Source: Rhodospirillales bacterium URHD0017 (GTDB lineage Bacteria; Pseudomonadota; Alphaproteobacteria; Reyranellales; Reyranellaceae). Taken from it: 64,000 nucleotides of DNA. A model generated the notes under the pieces. It worked only from the letters and a program-made list of their open reading frames with translations, was not told where the DNA came from and did no database searches. The DNA lies in the NCBI GenBank assembly GCA_900110395.1, contig FODP01000013.1, forward strand, positions 186,001-250,000, read 5' to 3'. Positions 24,309 to 33,268 of this stretch are shown here, piece by piece. Position 1 is the stretch's first letter, and each line of letters opens with the position of its first letter. Position numbers and translations under genes: made by a program.

Positions 24309-26972
24309 ATGGCTGGAGCTCCGGACGTAACGCGGCCCTCGCCCGACGCGCTGCTCAAGGCAGCGGAGCGCGAGGCGCGAGGCAAGCTGAAGATCTTCCT
24401 CGGCGCCGCGCCCGGCGTCGGCAAGACCTACGAGATGCTGGCGGCCGCCCGCAAGCGCCGACAAGAAGGTGTCGATGTCGTGGTCGGCGTGGTCGAGACG
24501 CACGGCCGCGCCGAGACCGAGGCACAGCTCGCCGGCCTGGACGTCGTCCCGCGGCGCCGCGTCGAGTACAAAGGCCGCACGCTCGAGGAGATGGACCTCG
24601 ACGCCGTCCTGAAGCGCCGGCCCAAGCTGGTGCTGGTCGACGAGCTCGCCCACACCAATGCCGAGGGCAGCCGCCACCCCAAGCGCTATCTCGACGTCGA
24701 AGAGCTTTTGGCCGCCGGCATCGACGTCTACTCGACCATGAACGTGCAGCACGTCGAGAGCCTGAATGACGTGGTGGCGCGTATTACCCGCATCCGCGTG
24801 CGCGAGACCGTGCCCGATCGCATCGTCGATGCCGCCGACGAGGTCGAGCTGGTCGACCTCACGCCGGCCGACCTGATGGAGCGCCTGCGCGAGGGCAAGG
24901 TCTATGTCCGCGAGCAGGCCCAGCGCGCGCTGCGCCACTATTTTTCGCCCGGCAACCTCACGGCGCTGCGCGAGCTTGCCCTGCGCCGCACGGCGTTGCG
25001 TGTCGACGAGCAGATGCGCAGCTACATGCGCGAGCACGCCATCACCGGCCCGTGGGCGGCCGGCGAGCGCGTCATTGTCTGCCTCGATCCCAGCCCCGCC
25101 GCGGCCAACGCCGTGCGTGCGGCCAAGCGCACGGCCGACGGCCTCGAGGCCGAGCTGATCGCGCTCTACGTCGAGACCGACCGCCACGCCACCTTGAGCG
25201 AGGCCGAGCACGGCCATCTCGCCGAGACCATGCGGCTCGCCGTCGAGCTCGGCGCCGAGGTCGTGACGGTGCCCGGCCGCTCGGTGGTCGAGGAGATCCT
25301 GGCCTTTGCGCGCACGCGCAATGCCACGCGCGTCGTCGTTGGCAAGTCGCGACGCTCGCGCTGGTTCGAGTTGACCCACGGCTCGGTGGTCGACGAGCTG
25401 GTGCGCAGCGGCTCGGGCCTCGCCATCGAGGTCGCGCCGTCGGGCGACACGGCGACACCGTCGAGGCCGACCGACTGGCTGTCGAGCGTTCCGCGAACAC
25501 CGGGTCCTTACCTTGAAGGAACCTTGACCACGTCGGTGGCGACCGCCATCGGCATGGCCATCGATCGCCAGATCGTGCTGCCCAACATCTCGCTGGTCTA
25601 CGTGGTGCCGGTGCTGGTCGCCGCGGCGCGACACGGTCTGGTGCCCTCGCTCTGGGTCTCGACCTTGAGCGTGCTCGCTTTCAACTTCTTCTTCCTGCCG
25701 CCGCTCTACCAGTTCACCATCCGCGATCCCGCCAATGTCGTGGCGCTGTTCTTCTTCATGTTCGTGGCGATCGCCGCCAGCATGCTCGCCGCCCGCACGC
25801 GCTCGCAGACCGAGGCGGCGCGGCGCGAGGCGCGCACCACCGCCGAGCTCTATGCCTTCAGCCGCAAGATCGCCGGCGTTGTCGACCTTTACGATCTGCA
25901 ATGGATCGTGGTCACCCATCTTGCCCGCCTTTTGAATTCCGAGGTCGTGATCCTGATGCCGCAGGACAGCCGGCTCGAGCCCAGTGCTGCGTTTCCACCC
26001 GACAGCGAGTTCAGCGAGGCCGACCTCGCGGCGGCGCGCTGGTCGTGGGAGGCCGACAGCACGACCGGCCGCGGCACCGACACGCTGCCTGGCGCGCGCT
26101 GGCTGTTCGTACCGATCCGCACCGGCCGCTCGCCAATCGCCGTGATCGGTGTGCTGCCGACCACCGCGGGACATGCCCTGACCAGGGCCGAGCGCCAGCT
26201 GCTCGATGCGGTGGGCAACCAGGCCGCCGTCGCCATCGAGCGCGTGACCCTGGTGGCCGACATCGACCAGGCGCGACTCGGCGCCGAACGCGAGCGCTTG
26301 CGCTCCTCCATGCTGACCTCGGTGAGCCACGACCTGCGCACGCCGCTCGCCTCGATCATCGGCGCCTTGTCGAGCCTCCGGAGCCGCAACACGCGCTTCG
26401 ACGAGCCAACGCGCGAGGAGCTTTTAAGCACGGCGCAGAGCGAGGCCGAACGCCTCGACCGCTTCGTCGGCAACCTTCTGGACATGACCCGGCTCGATGC
26501 CGGCGCCATCGTGCCGAAGCGCGAGCCGGTCGACGCCGGTGATCTCGTGTCGACGGCGCTGCGGCGCGCCGGGCCGATCCTGCAGGACCGCGCCGTCGGC
26601 TCCTCGATCGCGCCGGACCTGCCGCCCCTGTCGCTCGACTTCGTGCTGGCTGAGCAGGCGCTGTTCAACCTTTTGGACAATGCCGCGAAGTATTCACCGG
26701 CCGACGGCCGTATCGAAGTCGATGCCCGGTCGGCCGGCGGCCGGGTCGAGATCGTGGTGCGCGACGAGGGGTCGGGTATTCCAGCGGAAGCCCTCGATCG
26801 CCTGTTCGACAAGTTCTATCGCGCCGACGCGGGCGACCGCCGGCGCGCCGGCACTGGCCTCGGTCTGGCCATCGCCCGTGGCTTCGTCGAGGCGCAGGGC
26901 GGGACCATCGTTGCGCGCAACCGCACCGATCGCCGCGGTGCGGAGTTCATTATGAGCTATCCTGCCGCCTGA
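24309..26972 (+). CDS. kdpD: KdpD, K+-limitation/osmotic sensor histidine kinase
   Basis: 887 aa, complete domain set: N-terminal KdpD domain with Walker A GAAPGVGKT (K39) and LVDELAHTN; universal-stress-type domain (about 250-375); four membrane helices (about 405-500); GAF-like region; HisKA with H674 in SHDLRTPLASI; HATPase with DNAAKYSP and GTGLGLAIARG. It phosphorylates KdpE when K+ is low. It overlaps nothing and is 15 bp after kdpC. Confidence 0.96.
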   Translation: MAGAPDVTRPSPDALLKAAEREARGKLKIFLGAAPGVGKTYEMLAAARKRRQEGVDVVVGVVETHGRAETEAQLAGLDVVPRRRVEYKGRTLEEMDLDAVLKRRPKLVLVDELAHTNAEGSRHPKRYLDVEELLAAGIDVYSTMNVQHVESLNDVVARITRIRVRETVPDRIVDAADEVELVDLTPADLMERLREGKVYVREQAQRALRHYFSPGNLTALRELALRRTALRVDEQMRSYMREHAITGPWAAGERVIVCLDPSPAAANAVRAAKRTADGLEAELIALYVETDRHATLSEAEHGHLAETMRLAVELGAEVVTVPGRSVVEEILAFARTRNATRVVVGKSRRSRWFELTHGSVVDELVRSGSGLAIEVAPSGDTATPSRPTDWLSSVPRTPGPYLEGTLTTSVATAIGMAIDRQIVLPNISLVYVVPVLVAAARHGLVPSLWVSTLSVLAFNFFFLPPLYQFTIRDPANVVALFFFMFVAIAASMLAARTRSQTEAARREARTTAELYAFSRKIAGVVDLYDLQWIVVTHLARLLNSEVVILMPQDSRLEPSAAFPPDSEFSEADLAAARWSWEADSTTGRGTDTLPGARWLFVPIRTGRSPIAVIGVLPTTAGHALTRAERQLLDAVGNQAAVAIERVTLVADIDQARLGAERERLRSSMLTSVSHDLRTPLASIIGALSSLRSRNTRFDEPTREELLSTAQSEAERLDRFVGNLLDMTRLDAGAIVPKREPVDAGDLVSTALRRAGPILQDRAVGSSIAPDLPPLSLDFVLAEQALFNLLDNAAKYSPADGRIEVDARSAGGRVEIVVRDEGSGIPAEALDRLFDKFYRADAGDRRRAGTGLGLAIARGFVEAQGGTIVARNRTDRRGAEFIMSYPAA

Positions 26973-26973
26973 C

Positions 26974-27657
26974 ATGACCGGAGACGCCGCCACCCTCCTG
27001 ATCGTCGAGGACGATCCGCCGATTCGCCGGCTGCTGCGCACCACCTTGGGCGCACACGACTACCGCACGCACGAAGCGGCGACCGGCGCCGAGGCGCTGT
27101 CTCTGCTGCGCCATCACCGGCCCGATCTGGTGCTGCTCGATCTCGGCCTGCCCGACATCGACGGCCTGGTGCTGATCGGCCGCATCCGGGCAATCTCGCC
27201 GGTGCCCATCGTCGTGCTGTCGAGCCGCGGCGAGGAGGCGGCCAAGGTGGCGGCCCTCGACGCCGGCGCCGACGACTATGTCACCAAGCCGTTCGGCGCC
27301 GACGAGCTGATGGCCCGCCTGCGCGCCGCGCTCCGCCACCGCCTGCAGGAGCAGGGGGCCGAACGCGGCTTCACCAGCGGCGATCTTTCGATCGACCTGG
27401 TGCGCCGGCTGGTGCGGCGCGGGACGGAGGACATAAAGCTCTCGCCCAAGGAGTACGACATCCTGGAGCAACTCGCGATCCATGCCGGCAAGGTGCTGAC
27501 GCACAAGCACCTGCTGCGCGAGGTGTGGCGCGACGAATCGGTCGATCCGCAGTATCTGCGCGTCTATGTCCGCCAGCTGCGCCAGAAGGTCGAGGCCGAT
27601 CCTTCCACACCGCGGCACGTGCTGACCGAGCCGGGCGTGGGCTATCGTCTGGTCTAG
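26974..27657 (+). CDS. kdpE: KdpE, response regulator of the kdp operon
   Basis: 227 aa OmpR/PhoB family: receiver (about 8-118) with phosphoacceptor D56 in LLDLGLPD and K in YVTKPFG, then a winged helix (about 130-226) with LSPKEYDILEQL and RVYVRQLRQKVE. Starts one base after the kdpD stop. Candidate target sites are the 11-bp-period repeats at 18228, 19230 and 19400. Confidence 0.96.
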   Translation: MTGDAATLLIVEDDPPIRRLLRTTLGAHDYRTHEAATGAEALSLLRHHRPDLVLLDLGLPDIDGLVLIGRIRAISPVPIVVLSSRGEEAAKVAALDAGADDYVTKPFGADELMARLRAALRHRLQEQGAERGFTSGDLSIDLVRRLVRRGTEDIKLSPKEYDILEQLAIHAGKVLTHKHLLREVWRDESVDPQYLRVYVRQLRQKVEADPSTPRHVLTEPGVGYRLV

Positions 27658-27702
27658 GCGCCGATAAAACGGCTAGGCTCTGCCCCTCACCAGGAGGGAA
27701 CG

Positions 27703-28095
27703 ATGGCCGAGAGCGAAAATTACAAGAAAGGCACCGAGATCCGCCGCAAGCTGATGGGCGAGAAGTATGCCGACGCGATGAACAAGTCGGTCTATGCCGA
27801 TCCGATGATGCAGAAGTTCGGCGACTACGCCCGCGAGGCGGTGTTCGGCATGCTGTGGTCCAGGCCCGGCCTCGACCTCAAGACCCGCGCCTTGATCTGC
27901 GTCGTTTCCGACACCGCCCAGGCGCGCTGGCCGGAGCTTGCCATCCATCTGCGCATGGCGCGCAACCAGGGCTGGACCGAGGACGAATTGTCCGAGGCAG
28001 TCCTGCACCTCGGCGGCTATATCGGACTTCCGTCGGTGCGCGAGGCGCTGCTGACGGCCAAGGAAGTGTTCGAGGAGATGCGACACGAGAAATGA
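27703..28095 (+). CDS. Carboxymuconolactone decarboxylase family protein
   Basis: 130 aa, small helical AhpD/CMD-like fold: DYAREAVFGMLWSRPGLDLKTRALICVVSDTA and HLRMARNQGWTEDELSEAVLHLGGYIGLPS fit the PcaC-type subgroup. No CxxC pair, so peroxidase activity is unlikely; decarboxylase or another activity is open. AGGAGGGA precedes the ATG. Stand-alone gene before an intergenic repeat and purC. Confidence 0.8.
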   Translation: MAESENYKKGTEIRRKLMGEKYADAMNKSVYADPMMQKFGDYAREAVFGMLWSRPGLDLKTRALICVVSDTAQARWPELAIHLRMARNQGWTEDELSEAVLHLGGYIGLPSVREALLTAKEVFEEMRHEK

Positions 28096-28113
28096 CGCGG
28101 CGCGGAGCGGCGC

Positions 28114-28215
28114 GTCATCCCGAGCGAAGCCGAGGGATCTTTTCTCAACGATCCGCAACTTATTGAGGAGAGAAGGTCCCCTCCGCTCCGCGCTTCGCGC
28201 TACGGTCGGGACGAC
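28114..28215. repeat. Intergenic palindromic repeat with inverted ends
   Basis: Begins GTCATCCCGAGCGAAG and ends GCTACGGTCGGGACGAC; the outer 10 bp are imperfect inverted repeats (GTCRTCCCGA), with a second arm pair inside. Sequences starting GTCATCCCGAGCGAAG are familiar as dispersed intergenic repeats in alphaproteobacterial genomes (from memory). It fills most of the 133-bp gap before purC. Confidence 0.65.
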
Positions 28216-28228
28216 GGAGGGGAGACAG

Positions 28229-29143
28229 ATGATGTTGATGACGACGAGCGATCTGCCCCTGAAGCGGATCGCGCGCGGCAAGGTGCGCGATGTCTACGAG
28301 GTCGACGGGGACCGGCTGCTGCTGGTCGCCACCGACCGAGTCAGCGCCTTCGACGTGGTGATGGCCGAGCCGATCCCGATGAAGGGCGCGGTGCTGACCC
28401 AGACCAGCGCCTGGTGGTTCCGCCAGCTCGAGGGTGTCGTCAGGCACCACATGCTCGCGGCCGACGCCGATGCGATCGTCGCCGCCGTGCCGGCACTGAA
28501 ACCGCACCGCGCCGAGATCGCCGGCCGCGCCATGCTGTGCAAGCGCGGCACGGTGTTTCCCATCGAATGCGTCGTCCGCGGCTACCTGTCAGGCTCGGCG
28601 TGGCGCGAGTATGCCAAGCAGGGCACGCTCGCCGGCGAGACCTTGCCGGCCGGCCTCAAGGAGAGCGGCCGGCTCGATCCGCCGATCTTCAGTCCTGCCA
28701 TCAAGGCCGAGAGCGGCCACGATGAGAACATCACCGTCAGCCAGATGGCCAAGGTGCTGGGCAAGGACGTCACCGCCGAGCTCGAGCGCCTGACGCGCGT
28801 GGTCTACACCAAGGGCCGCGACGTCGCGCTGAAGCAGGGCATCATCATCGCCGACACCAAGTTCGAGTTCGGCCAAACCAAGTCGGGCGAGATCCTGCTG
28901 ATCGACGAGGTCATGACGCCCGACAGCTCGCGCTTCTGGCCGCTCGACGGGTATGCGCCCGGCAAGCCGCAGCCCAGCTTCGACAAGCAGCCGCTGCGCG
29001 ACTGGCTCGACGTCGAGCGCCGTGCCGGCCGCTGGAACGGCGATGCGCCTCCACCCAAGCTGCCGCCCGAGGTGGTCGAGGCCACCAGGAAGCGCTATCT
29101 CGAAGCCCATCGCCGTCTCACCGGCGCCGAGCTTTCGCTTTGA
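28229..29143 (+). CDS. purC: PurC, SAICAR synthase
   Basis: 304 aa. RGKVRDVYEVDGDRLLLVATDRVSAFD opens the ATP-grasp-like domain; ECVVRGYLSGSAW, DENITVSQM and DTKFEFGQT are family motifs. It joins CAIR and aspartate in purine synthesis. Longer, Yeast/plant-like C-terminal form (about 300 aa) rather than the 240-aa form. GGAGGGGAGA precedes ATG 28229; an ATG three bases later is equally in frame. No purine riboswitch was seen ahead of it. Confidence 0.95.
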   Translation: MMLMTTSDLPLKRIARGKVRDVYEVDGDRLLLVATDRVSAFDVVMAEPIPMKGAVLTQTSAWWFRQLEGVVRHHMLAADADAIVAAVPALKPHRAEIAGRAMLCKRGTVFPIECVVRGYLSGSAWREYAKQGTLAGETLPAGLKESGRLDPPIFSPAIKAESGHDENITVSQMAKVLGKDVTAELERLTRVVYTKGRDVALKQGIIIADTKFEFGQTKSGEILLIDEVMTPDSSRFWPLDGYAPGKPQPSFDKQPLRDWLDVERRAGRWNGDAPPPKLPPEVVEATRKRYLEAHRRLTGAELSL

Positions 29144-29976
29144 GCGACGAGGTCGAGCGCTGGCGCGAGCTCAACCGAGCCAACTGGGACGAGCGGACCA
29201 AGGTCCATCTTGGGCCGGGCAGTGACTACGACCTCGCCTCGTTGCGCTCCGGCACCGGCAAGCTCCATGCGATCGAGGAAGCCGAGCTCGGTGACGTGCG
29301 TGGCCTGCGCGTGCTGCATCTGCAATGCCACTTCGGCGTCGATACGCTGAAGCTCGCGCAACGCGGCGCCACGGTCGTCGGTCTCGACTTCTCGCCGGCC
29401 GCCATCGAGGCCGCGCGCAAGCTCGCGACGGAGCTCGGCCTGGCCGGCTCGGCGCGTTTCGTGTTGGCTGATCTCTACGACGCGCCGAGGGCGATCCCCG
29501 AACCGGCGTCGTTCGACCTGGTGTTCGTCACCTGGGGCGCCACCACATGGCTGCCCGACATCCGGCGCTGGGCTGCGATCGTCGCGTCGTTCCTCAAGCC
29601 GGGCGGCCGGCTGTACTACGCTGACGCGCATCCCGCGGCCTATGTCTTCGACGACGACGACAAACTTGCCGACGGCCGGCCCGGATATTTCATGCCCTAT
29701 CTCGGTCGACAGCCGCTGGTCCTGGTCGACCACAGGGACTACGCCGATTCGTCGGCGCGTCTTGCGAATGCCACCCACGTCGAATGGCTGCACCCGCTAT
29801 CCGACACCATCGGCGGCCTGATCGAGGCTGGTCTCACGCTCGACTGGCTGCACGAGCATGCCCAGGTACCCTGGCGCATGTTCCAGATGCTGGTCCAGAA
29901 GGAGGACGGCGACTGGCACTGGCCCGACAAGCCGTGGCTGCCGCTTGGCCTGTCGCTGCAGGCGACGCGGCGCTGA
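29140..29976 (+). CDS. Class I SAM-dependent methyltransferase
   Basis: 278 aa starting at TTG 29140, overlapping the purC stop (TTGA). SAM-binding motif I VLHLQCHFGVDTLKLA (about 49-64), motif II VVGLDFS and LKPGGRLYYAD are clear. The substrate is unknown; close sequence types are annotated only as methyltransferases. Coupling to purC is positional and does not imply a purine substrate. Its TGA abuts the convergent gene's stop (TGATCA). Confidence 0.8.
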   Translation: MSDEVERWRELNRANWDERTKVHLGPGSDYDLASLRSGTGKLHAIEEAELGDVRGLRVLHLQCHFGVDTLKLAQRGATVVGLDFSPAAIEAARKLATELGLAGSARFVLADLYDAPRAIPEPASFDLVFVTWGATTWLPDIRRWAAIVASFLKPGGRLYYADAHPAAYVFDDDDKLADGRPGYFMPYLGRQPLVLVDHRDYADSSARLANATHVEWLHPLSDTIGGLIEAGLTLDWLHEHAQVPWRMFQMLVQKEDGDWHWPDKPWLPLGLSLQATRR

Positions 29977-30243
29977 TCAGCTTCGGCTCGGCAGCGTGAA
30001 GCGCTGGTCGGTCAGCCGCTTCTCCAGCACCGGAATGCCGGCGGCGGTGTTGCCGCGCTCGCAGGCGTCGATCGCCGTCGATGCCGTGACGTCGGGCATC
30101 GTCTGGCGCGATGAGGTCTGGCCGAGATACTTGCGGTACATCGCCGTGAGTTCGGCGCAGTACTCCAGATCGTTGGCTCGCGCCTCGCCGCCTGCCATCG
30201 ACAGCAGGCAGAGGCCGAGAAGGAGGATGGGCTTGCGGTTCAT
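29977..30243 (-). CDS. Small secreted protein, tandem copy A
   Basis: 88 aa. Signal peptide (1 to about 23, EARA), then a 65-residue mature protein with two cysteines (DLEYCAELTAMYRKYLG and AIDACERGNTAAGIPVLEK) that could form a disulfide. Ends FTLPSRS. Unknown family. The adjacent gene encodes a paralogue (about half identical by eye), 18 bp upstream, so this is a tandem duplication. Confidence 0.75.
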   Translation of the reverse strand: MNRKPILLLGLCLLSMAGGEARANDLEYCAELTAMYRKYLGQTSSRQTMPDVTASTAIDACERGNTAAGIPVLEKRLTDQRFTLPSRS

Positions 30244-30261
30244 GCCGGGGTGTTACGCCGA

Positions 30262-30534
30262 TCAGCCGCGCTTCGGCAAGGTGAAGCGCGCGTCGCGCAG
30301 CTTCTTCTCCAGCACGGGAATGCCGGCCGCCGTGTTGCCCCGCTCGCACTCCGACATCGCCGTGGCCGCTGCCACGTCGGGAAACGACCGGCCCTCGCCG
30401 GTATTGCCGAGGTAGCGGCGATACAGGGCGGACAGCTGGGCGCAGTAGGCCATGTCGTCGGCCGCGGCTTGGGCGTGCGCCTCTGCCGTCAACGACAGGC
30501 AGAGGCCGAGTGCGAGGGAGAGCTTGGCGCGCAT
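30262..30534 (-). CDS. Small secreted protein, tandem copy B
   Basis: 90 aa with a signal peptide (1 to about 22, AHAQ) and the same mature plan as copy A: MAYCAQLSALYRRYLG, SECERGNTAAGIPVLEKKLR, FTLPKRG. The two conserved cysteines and the GNTAAGIPVLEK block define the pair. No function recognised; periplasmic location is predicted. Confidence 0.75.
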   Translation of the reverse strand: MRAKLSLALGLCLSLTAEAHAQAAADDMAYCAQLSALYRRYLGNTGEGRSFPDVAAATAMSECERGNTAAGIPVLEKKLRDARFTLPKRG

Positions 30535-30577
30535 GCCGCGGTGGTACTGGGTGGTGATGCGCGCGGCAAGCGTTCGA

Positions 30578-31483
30578 TCAGGAGCGGGCGGCGAGCGCGC
30601 GGCGCAGCATCAGGCGTTCGCGCAGCCAGAGGTAGGCTCCGACCAGCGGCAGCCAGCCCAGCCAGCGCGCGGCTTCGAGGATGTACTCGCCGGTCTCGGT
30701 CGCCCGCAGATAATCCATCTGCAGCGTCCAGACGCTCGCCGCGATCTCGAAGCCCAGCATCCACACCAGCACCCCCGGCAGGATGACGGCCAGGGGCTTG
30801 GTCTCGGCGGCCATGCGCGCCGTGTACCAGGGGGCGAGCGAGATCGAGAAGATCAGGATCGCCGCTACCAGCCTGGTGGCGGGATGGCCCTCGAACCATT
30901 GGGCAAGCAGCGGCTCGCGCACGACCATGGAATAGCCGGTCCAGGCCAGCACCGCGCCGCCCAGCAGGACGACCGAGGGAAAGCGGTCGACCAGGCGGAT
31001 CACGAGCTGGCTGCCCCCGACGATGATGGGCACGCTGATGGCAAGCCCGAGGACGATCAGCAGCACGCTGCCGGTGGCGGCGCCGCCAATCGCCAGCACG
31101 TTGTCGACGCCCATCACGGCGTCGGCGATGACGATGGTGCGGATGGCGCCGGCGAAGCTGGTCGCCGGGCCCTTGACCAGATGGTTTTCAGCACCTTGTT
31201 CTTCGGGCGTCAGCAGCTTGCGGGCGATCCAGACGAGCGCCACGCCGCCCGCCAGCATGAAGCCCGGGAGGTCGAGGATGTAGACGACGAGGATCGCCAT
31301 GACGGCGCGCACGGCGATGGCGCCGAAGGTCCCCCAGAAGATCACCTTGCGCTGGATGGTCTTGGGCAGGTTGCGGGCGACCAGGCCGATGATCAGGGCG
31401 TTGTCGCCGGCAAGGACGAGGTCGATCAGGACGATAGCGAATAGCGCCGACACGAAGCCGGCCGACAAGAAGTCGAGTTCCAC
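30578..31483 (-). CDS. TerC family membrane protein (YjbE-like)
   Basis: 301 aa starting at GTG 31483 (GGAG 8 nt upstream), giving MELDFLSAGF, the usual TerC N-terminus. Acidic motifs in helices (LAGDNALIIG, ADAVMGVDNVLAIGG) are the metal-binding signatures. TerC proteins export or handle metal ions (Mn2+, tellurite resistance) and load exported metalloenzymes. No yybP-ykoY riboswitch was recognised upstream. The longer frame upstream lacks a good start. Confidence 0.88.
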   Translation of the reverse strand: MELDFLSAGFVSALFAIVLIDLVLAGDNALIIGLVARNLPKTIQRKVIFWGTFGAIAVRAVMAILVVYILDLPGFMLAGGVALVWIARKLLTPEEQGAENHLVKGPATSFAGAIRTIVIADAVMGVDNVLAIGGAATGSVLLIVLGLAISVPIIVGGSQLVIRLVDRFPSVVLLGGAVLAWTGYSMVVREPLLAQWFEGHPATRLVAAILIFSISLAPWYTARMAAETKPLAVILPGVLVWMLGFEIAASVWTLQMDYLRATETGEYILEAARWLGWLPLVGAYLWLRERLMLRRALAARS

Positions 31484-31526
31484 GGGAGTCTCCAACAAAA
31501 AAGAACGTTCAACGGCGGTCTTTTCG

Positions 31527-31874
31527 TCAGAGACGTATCGGCACCTTCTCTTCGGCGCGCCGGTCGGCCGGGCGCAGGGCCTTGACGACGGTGGTGGCGC
31601 CGACGCGCAGGACGGCCAGTCCCACGCCGAGCACGGCGCCGGCCAGCACGAGCTGCAGCAGATGCCAATGGCGCATCGCCAGCACGGAGAGCTCGCCGCC
31701 GAAGTCGAAGATGGCGAACTCCAGGCCCGCCTCGCCGAACAGCGCCGGATCGACGGCATCGCCGAACGAAGCGAGGATGATGCAGATCACCACCGAGGCC
31801 ACGAACAGCTCGCCGCCGACCGACGTCGTCCGGACGGCGTTGTTGGCGCGGTTCGAGTGGCGGATCAGCAGCAT
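31527..31874 (-). CDS. Hypothetical membrane protein
   Basis: 115 aa from ATG 31874. Two or three hydrophobic segments (about 22-38, 72-95), with a basic C-terminus. It precedes terC by 43 bp on the same strand and may be cotranscribed. Not recognised. Confidence 0.55.
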   Translation of the reverse strand: MLLIRHSNRANNAVRTTSVGGELFVASVVICIILASFGDAVDPALFGEAGLEFAIFDFGGELSVLAMRHWHLLQLVLAGAVLGVGLAVLRVGATTVVKALRPADRRAEEKVPIRL

Positions 31875-31929
31875 GACTGCCGGTCATTTAGGGGAGGGCG
31901 CGAACCTCGATCAAGCGAAAACGGCCAGC

Positions 31930-32160
31930 CTACGTTTTGCCATGATCGCCGTGGTCGTGCTGCCCATGACCATGCAGGAAGTGCATCAGCGGGCAGGCCA
32001 TGAGCAAGAGGTAGGGCAGGGCCACCAGAACGTGTCCCGTGTGGGTGACCAGCAGATAGAGGCCTGCGGCCGCGACAGCGAGCGAAAGTCCCCAGCCCAG
32101 GGGCGTGCGGACCAGCCAGGCCCGCCAGTTGGCCTCGGAACCCTGTGCACCGTGCTCCAT
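31930..32160 (-). CDS. DUF2933 family His-rich small membrane protein
   Basis: 76 aa: one or two helices (about 22-56), then CPLMHFLHGHGQHDHGDHG, the DUF2933 ending. These proteins accompany copper/heavy-metal islands. Divergent from the Spy-like gene, sharing the 149-bp region with the FNR-type box. Confidence 0.75.
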   Translation of the reverse strand: MEHGAQGSEANWRAWLVRTPLGWGLSLAVAAAGLYLLVTHTGHVLVALPYLLLMACPLMHFLHGHGQHDHGDHGKT

Positions 32161-32249
32161 GACCCTCTCCCTCGGAGATGTAGACAGTGCAGTATGGGAC
32201 GACGGGCTCTCGGCGCCTTGATCTGCCGCAAGGTCCGCATCGTTTACAG

Positions 32250-32263
32250 TTGAGGTGGATCAA
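32250..32263. promoter_or_regulatory. FNR/FixK-type box TTGAG-N4-ATCAA
   Basis: TTGAGGTGGATCAA, one mismatch from the TTGAT-N4-ATCAA consensus, 47 bp before the Spy-like start and 90 bp from the DUF2933 start. Suggests oxygen-dependent control; a second box lies at 39979 in the same island. Confidence 0.45.
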
Positions 32264-32309
32264 GGTGGCAACCTCTCAGCGGACCAGACTGTCTGCTGGA
32301 GGTGTTGTC

Positions 32310-32915
32310 ATGACTCTCACCTTTACCCGGGCATCCGCTATCGCCGTCGTTCTTCTTGCCATCGCTGCAGCGCCGGTCGCGCTGTCCCAGACCCCGCCGC
32401 CGGCCGGCCAGACGCACCAGGACCACCGTGGCGACGCCAAAGGCCAGGACAAGCCGGGCGCGCCGCCAGCCGCGGGCATGAGCGGCATGGGCAAGATGGA
32501 CCATGACGGCATGATGCATGGCGACGACATGAAGCAGATGATGTCGATGATGCGCGACATGATGACCATGATGAGCGCACACAGCGGCATGATGGCGTCG
32601 CATGCCGAGGGCCGGATTGCTGCCCTGAAGTCAGAGTTCAAGATCACCGACGCCCAGGCGCCGCAATGGGATCGCTTTGCCGACGCGCTGCGCGGCACGG
32701 CCAAGTCCATGGAGGCCATGCAGCGGCAGATGATGCAAGCTTCTGCTCCGTCGACGCTGTCCGCGCGGCTTGCCCGCCGGGAAGAGATGCTCACGGCCCA
32801 CCTCGCCGCCGTGAAATCCCTCAGGGCGGCGCTGGAGCCGCTCTACGCCACATTCAACGACGAACAGAAGAAAGTCGCAGACGGAATCAGGATCGGACCA
32901 ATGGGCATGATGTGA
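32310..32915 (+). CDS. Spy/CpxP-like periplasmic protein, Met/His-rich
   Basis: 201 aa from ATG 32310 (GGAGG 8 nt upstream). Signal peptide (1 to about 26); a Met/His/Asp-rich stretch (about 55-100, GMGKMDHDGMMHGDDMKQMM) likely binds copper; then a helical Spy domain with FKITDAQAPQWD and FNDEQKK (LTxxQ-like). Spy/CpxP proteins are periplasmic stress chaperones or metal sensors. Confidence 0.8.
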   Translation: MTLTFTRASAIAVVLLAIAAAPVALSQTPPPAGQTHQDHRGDAKGQDKPGAPPAAGMSGMGKMDHDGMMHGDDMKQMMSMMRDMMTMMSAHSGMMASHAEGRIAALKSEFKITDAQAPQWDRFADALRGTAKSMEAMQRQMMQASAPSTLSARLARREEMLTAHLAAVKSLRAALEPLYATFNDEQKKVADGIRIGPMGMM

Positions 32916-32950
32916 CCACGCCGCGCCGCGCGCGGGGAAGGAGAGTAGCC

Positions 32951-33268
32951 ATGGTTGTTGCCAACATTCACACAGAGTCGCAGGCAGGTAGCCAACCGTC
33001 GGTCGTCCGCACCATACCGGTCGCGGCGTTTGGCATGAGCCTCAGTCTTTTCTTCGCTCTCTCGTTCGTGCTCTGCGTTCTCGGCTACCTGGTGATGCCG
33101 GGACTTCCCGTGAAGCACGAGGCGCTCGCCATCTTCCTGCCAGGCTTCGAGCTCCTAACCTGGCAGGGTTTCGTGATCGGCCTGGCCGAGAGCTATGCCT
33201 GGGGCTGGTACATCGCGCTGGTCTTCGGCTCGATCTACAACTTCTTCGCCAGGCGTCGGCTCTCCTAG
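32951..33268 (+). CDS. DUF5676 family membrane protein
   Basis: 105 aa, two helices (about 27-50, 67-95), with FGMSLSLFFALSFVLCVLGY and WGWYIALVFGSIYNFFARR typical of DUF5676. Often found beside copper ATPases and cupredoxins. It shares the four bases CTAG (33265-33268) with the stop of the convergent ATPase. Confidence 0.75.
   Translation: MVVANIHTESQAGSQPSVVRTIPVAAFGMSLSLFFALSFVLCVLGYLVMPGLPVKHEALAIFLPGFELLTWQGFVIGLAESYAWGWYIALVFGSIYNFFARRRLS

Noticed and set aside
21585..26330. 1,581-aa open frame opposite kdpB, kdpC and kdpD
   Set aside because: Antisense to three unmistakable kdp genes; composition is His/Arg/Gly-rich noise.
31484..31526. yybP-ykoY riboswitch upstream of terC
   Set aside because: The 43-bp gap is too short and lacks the aptamer's conserved bases.
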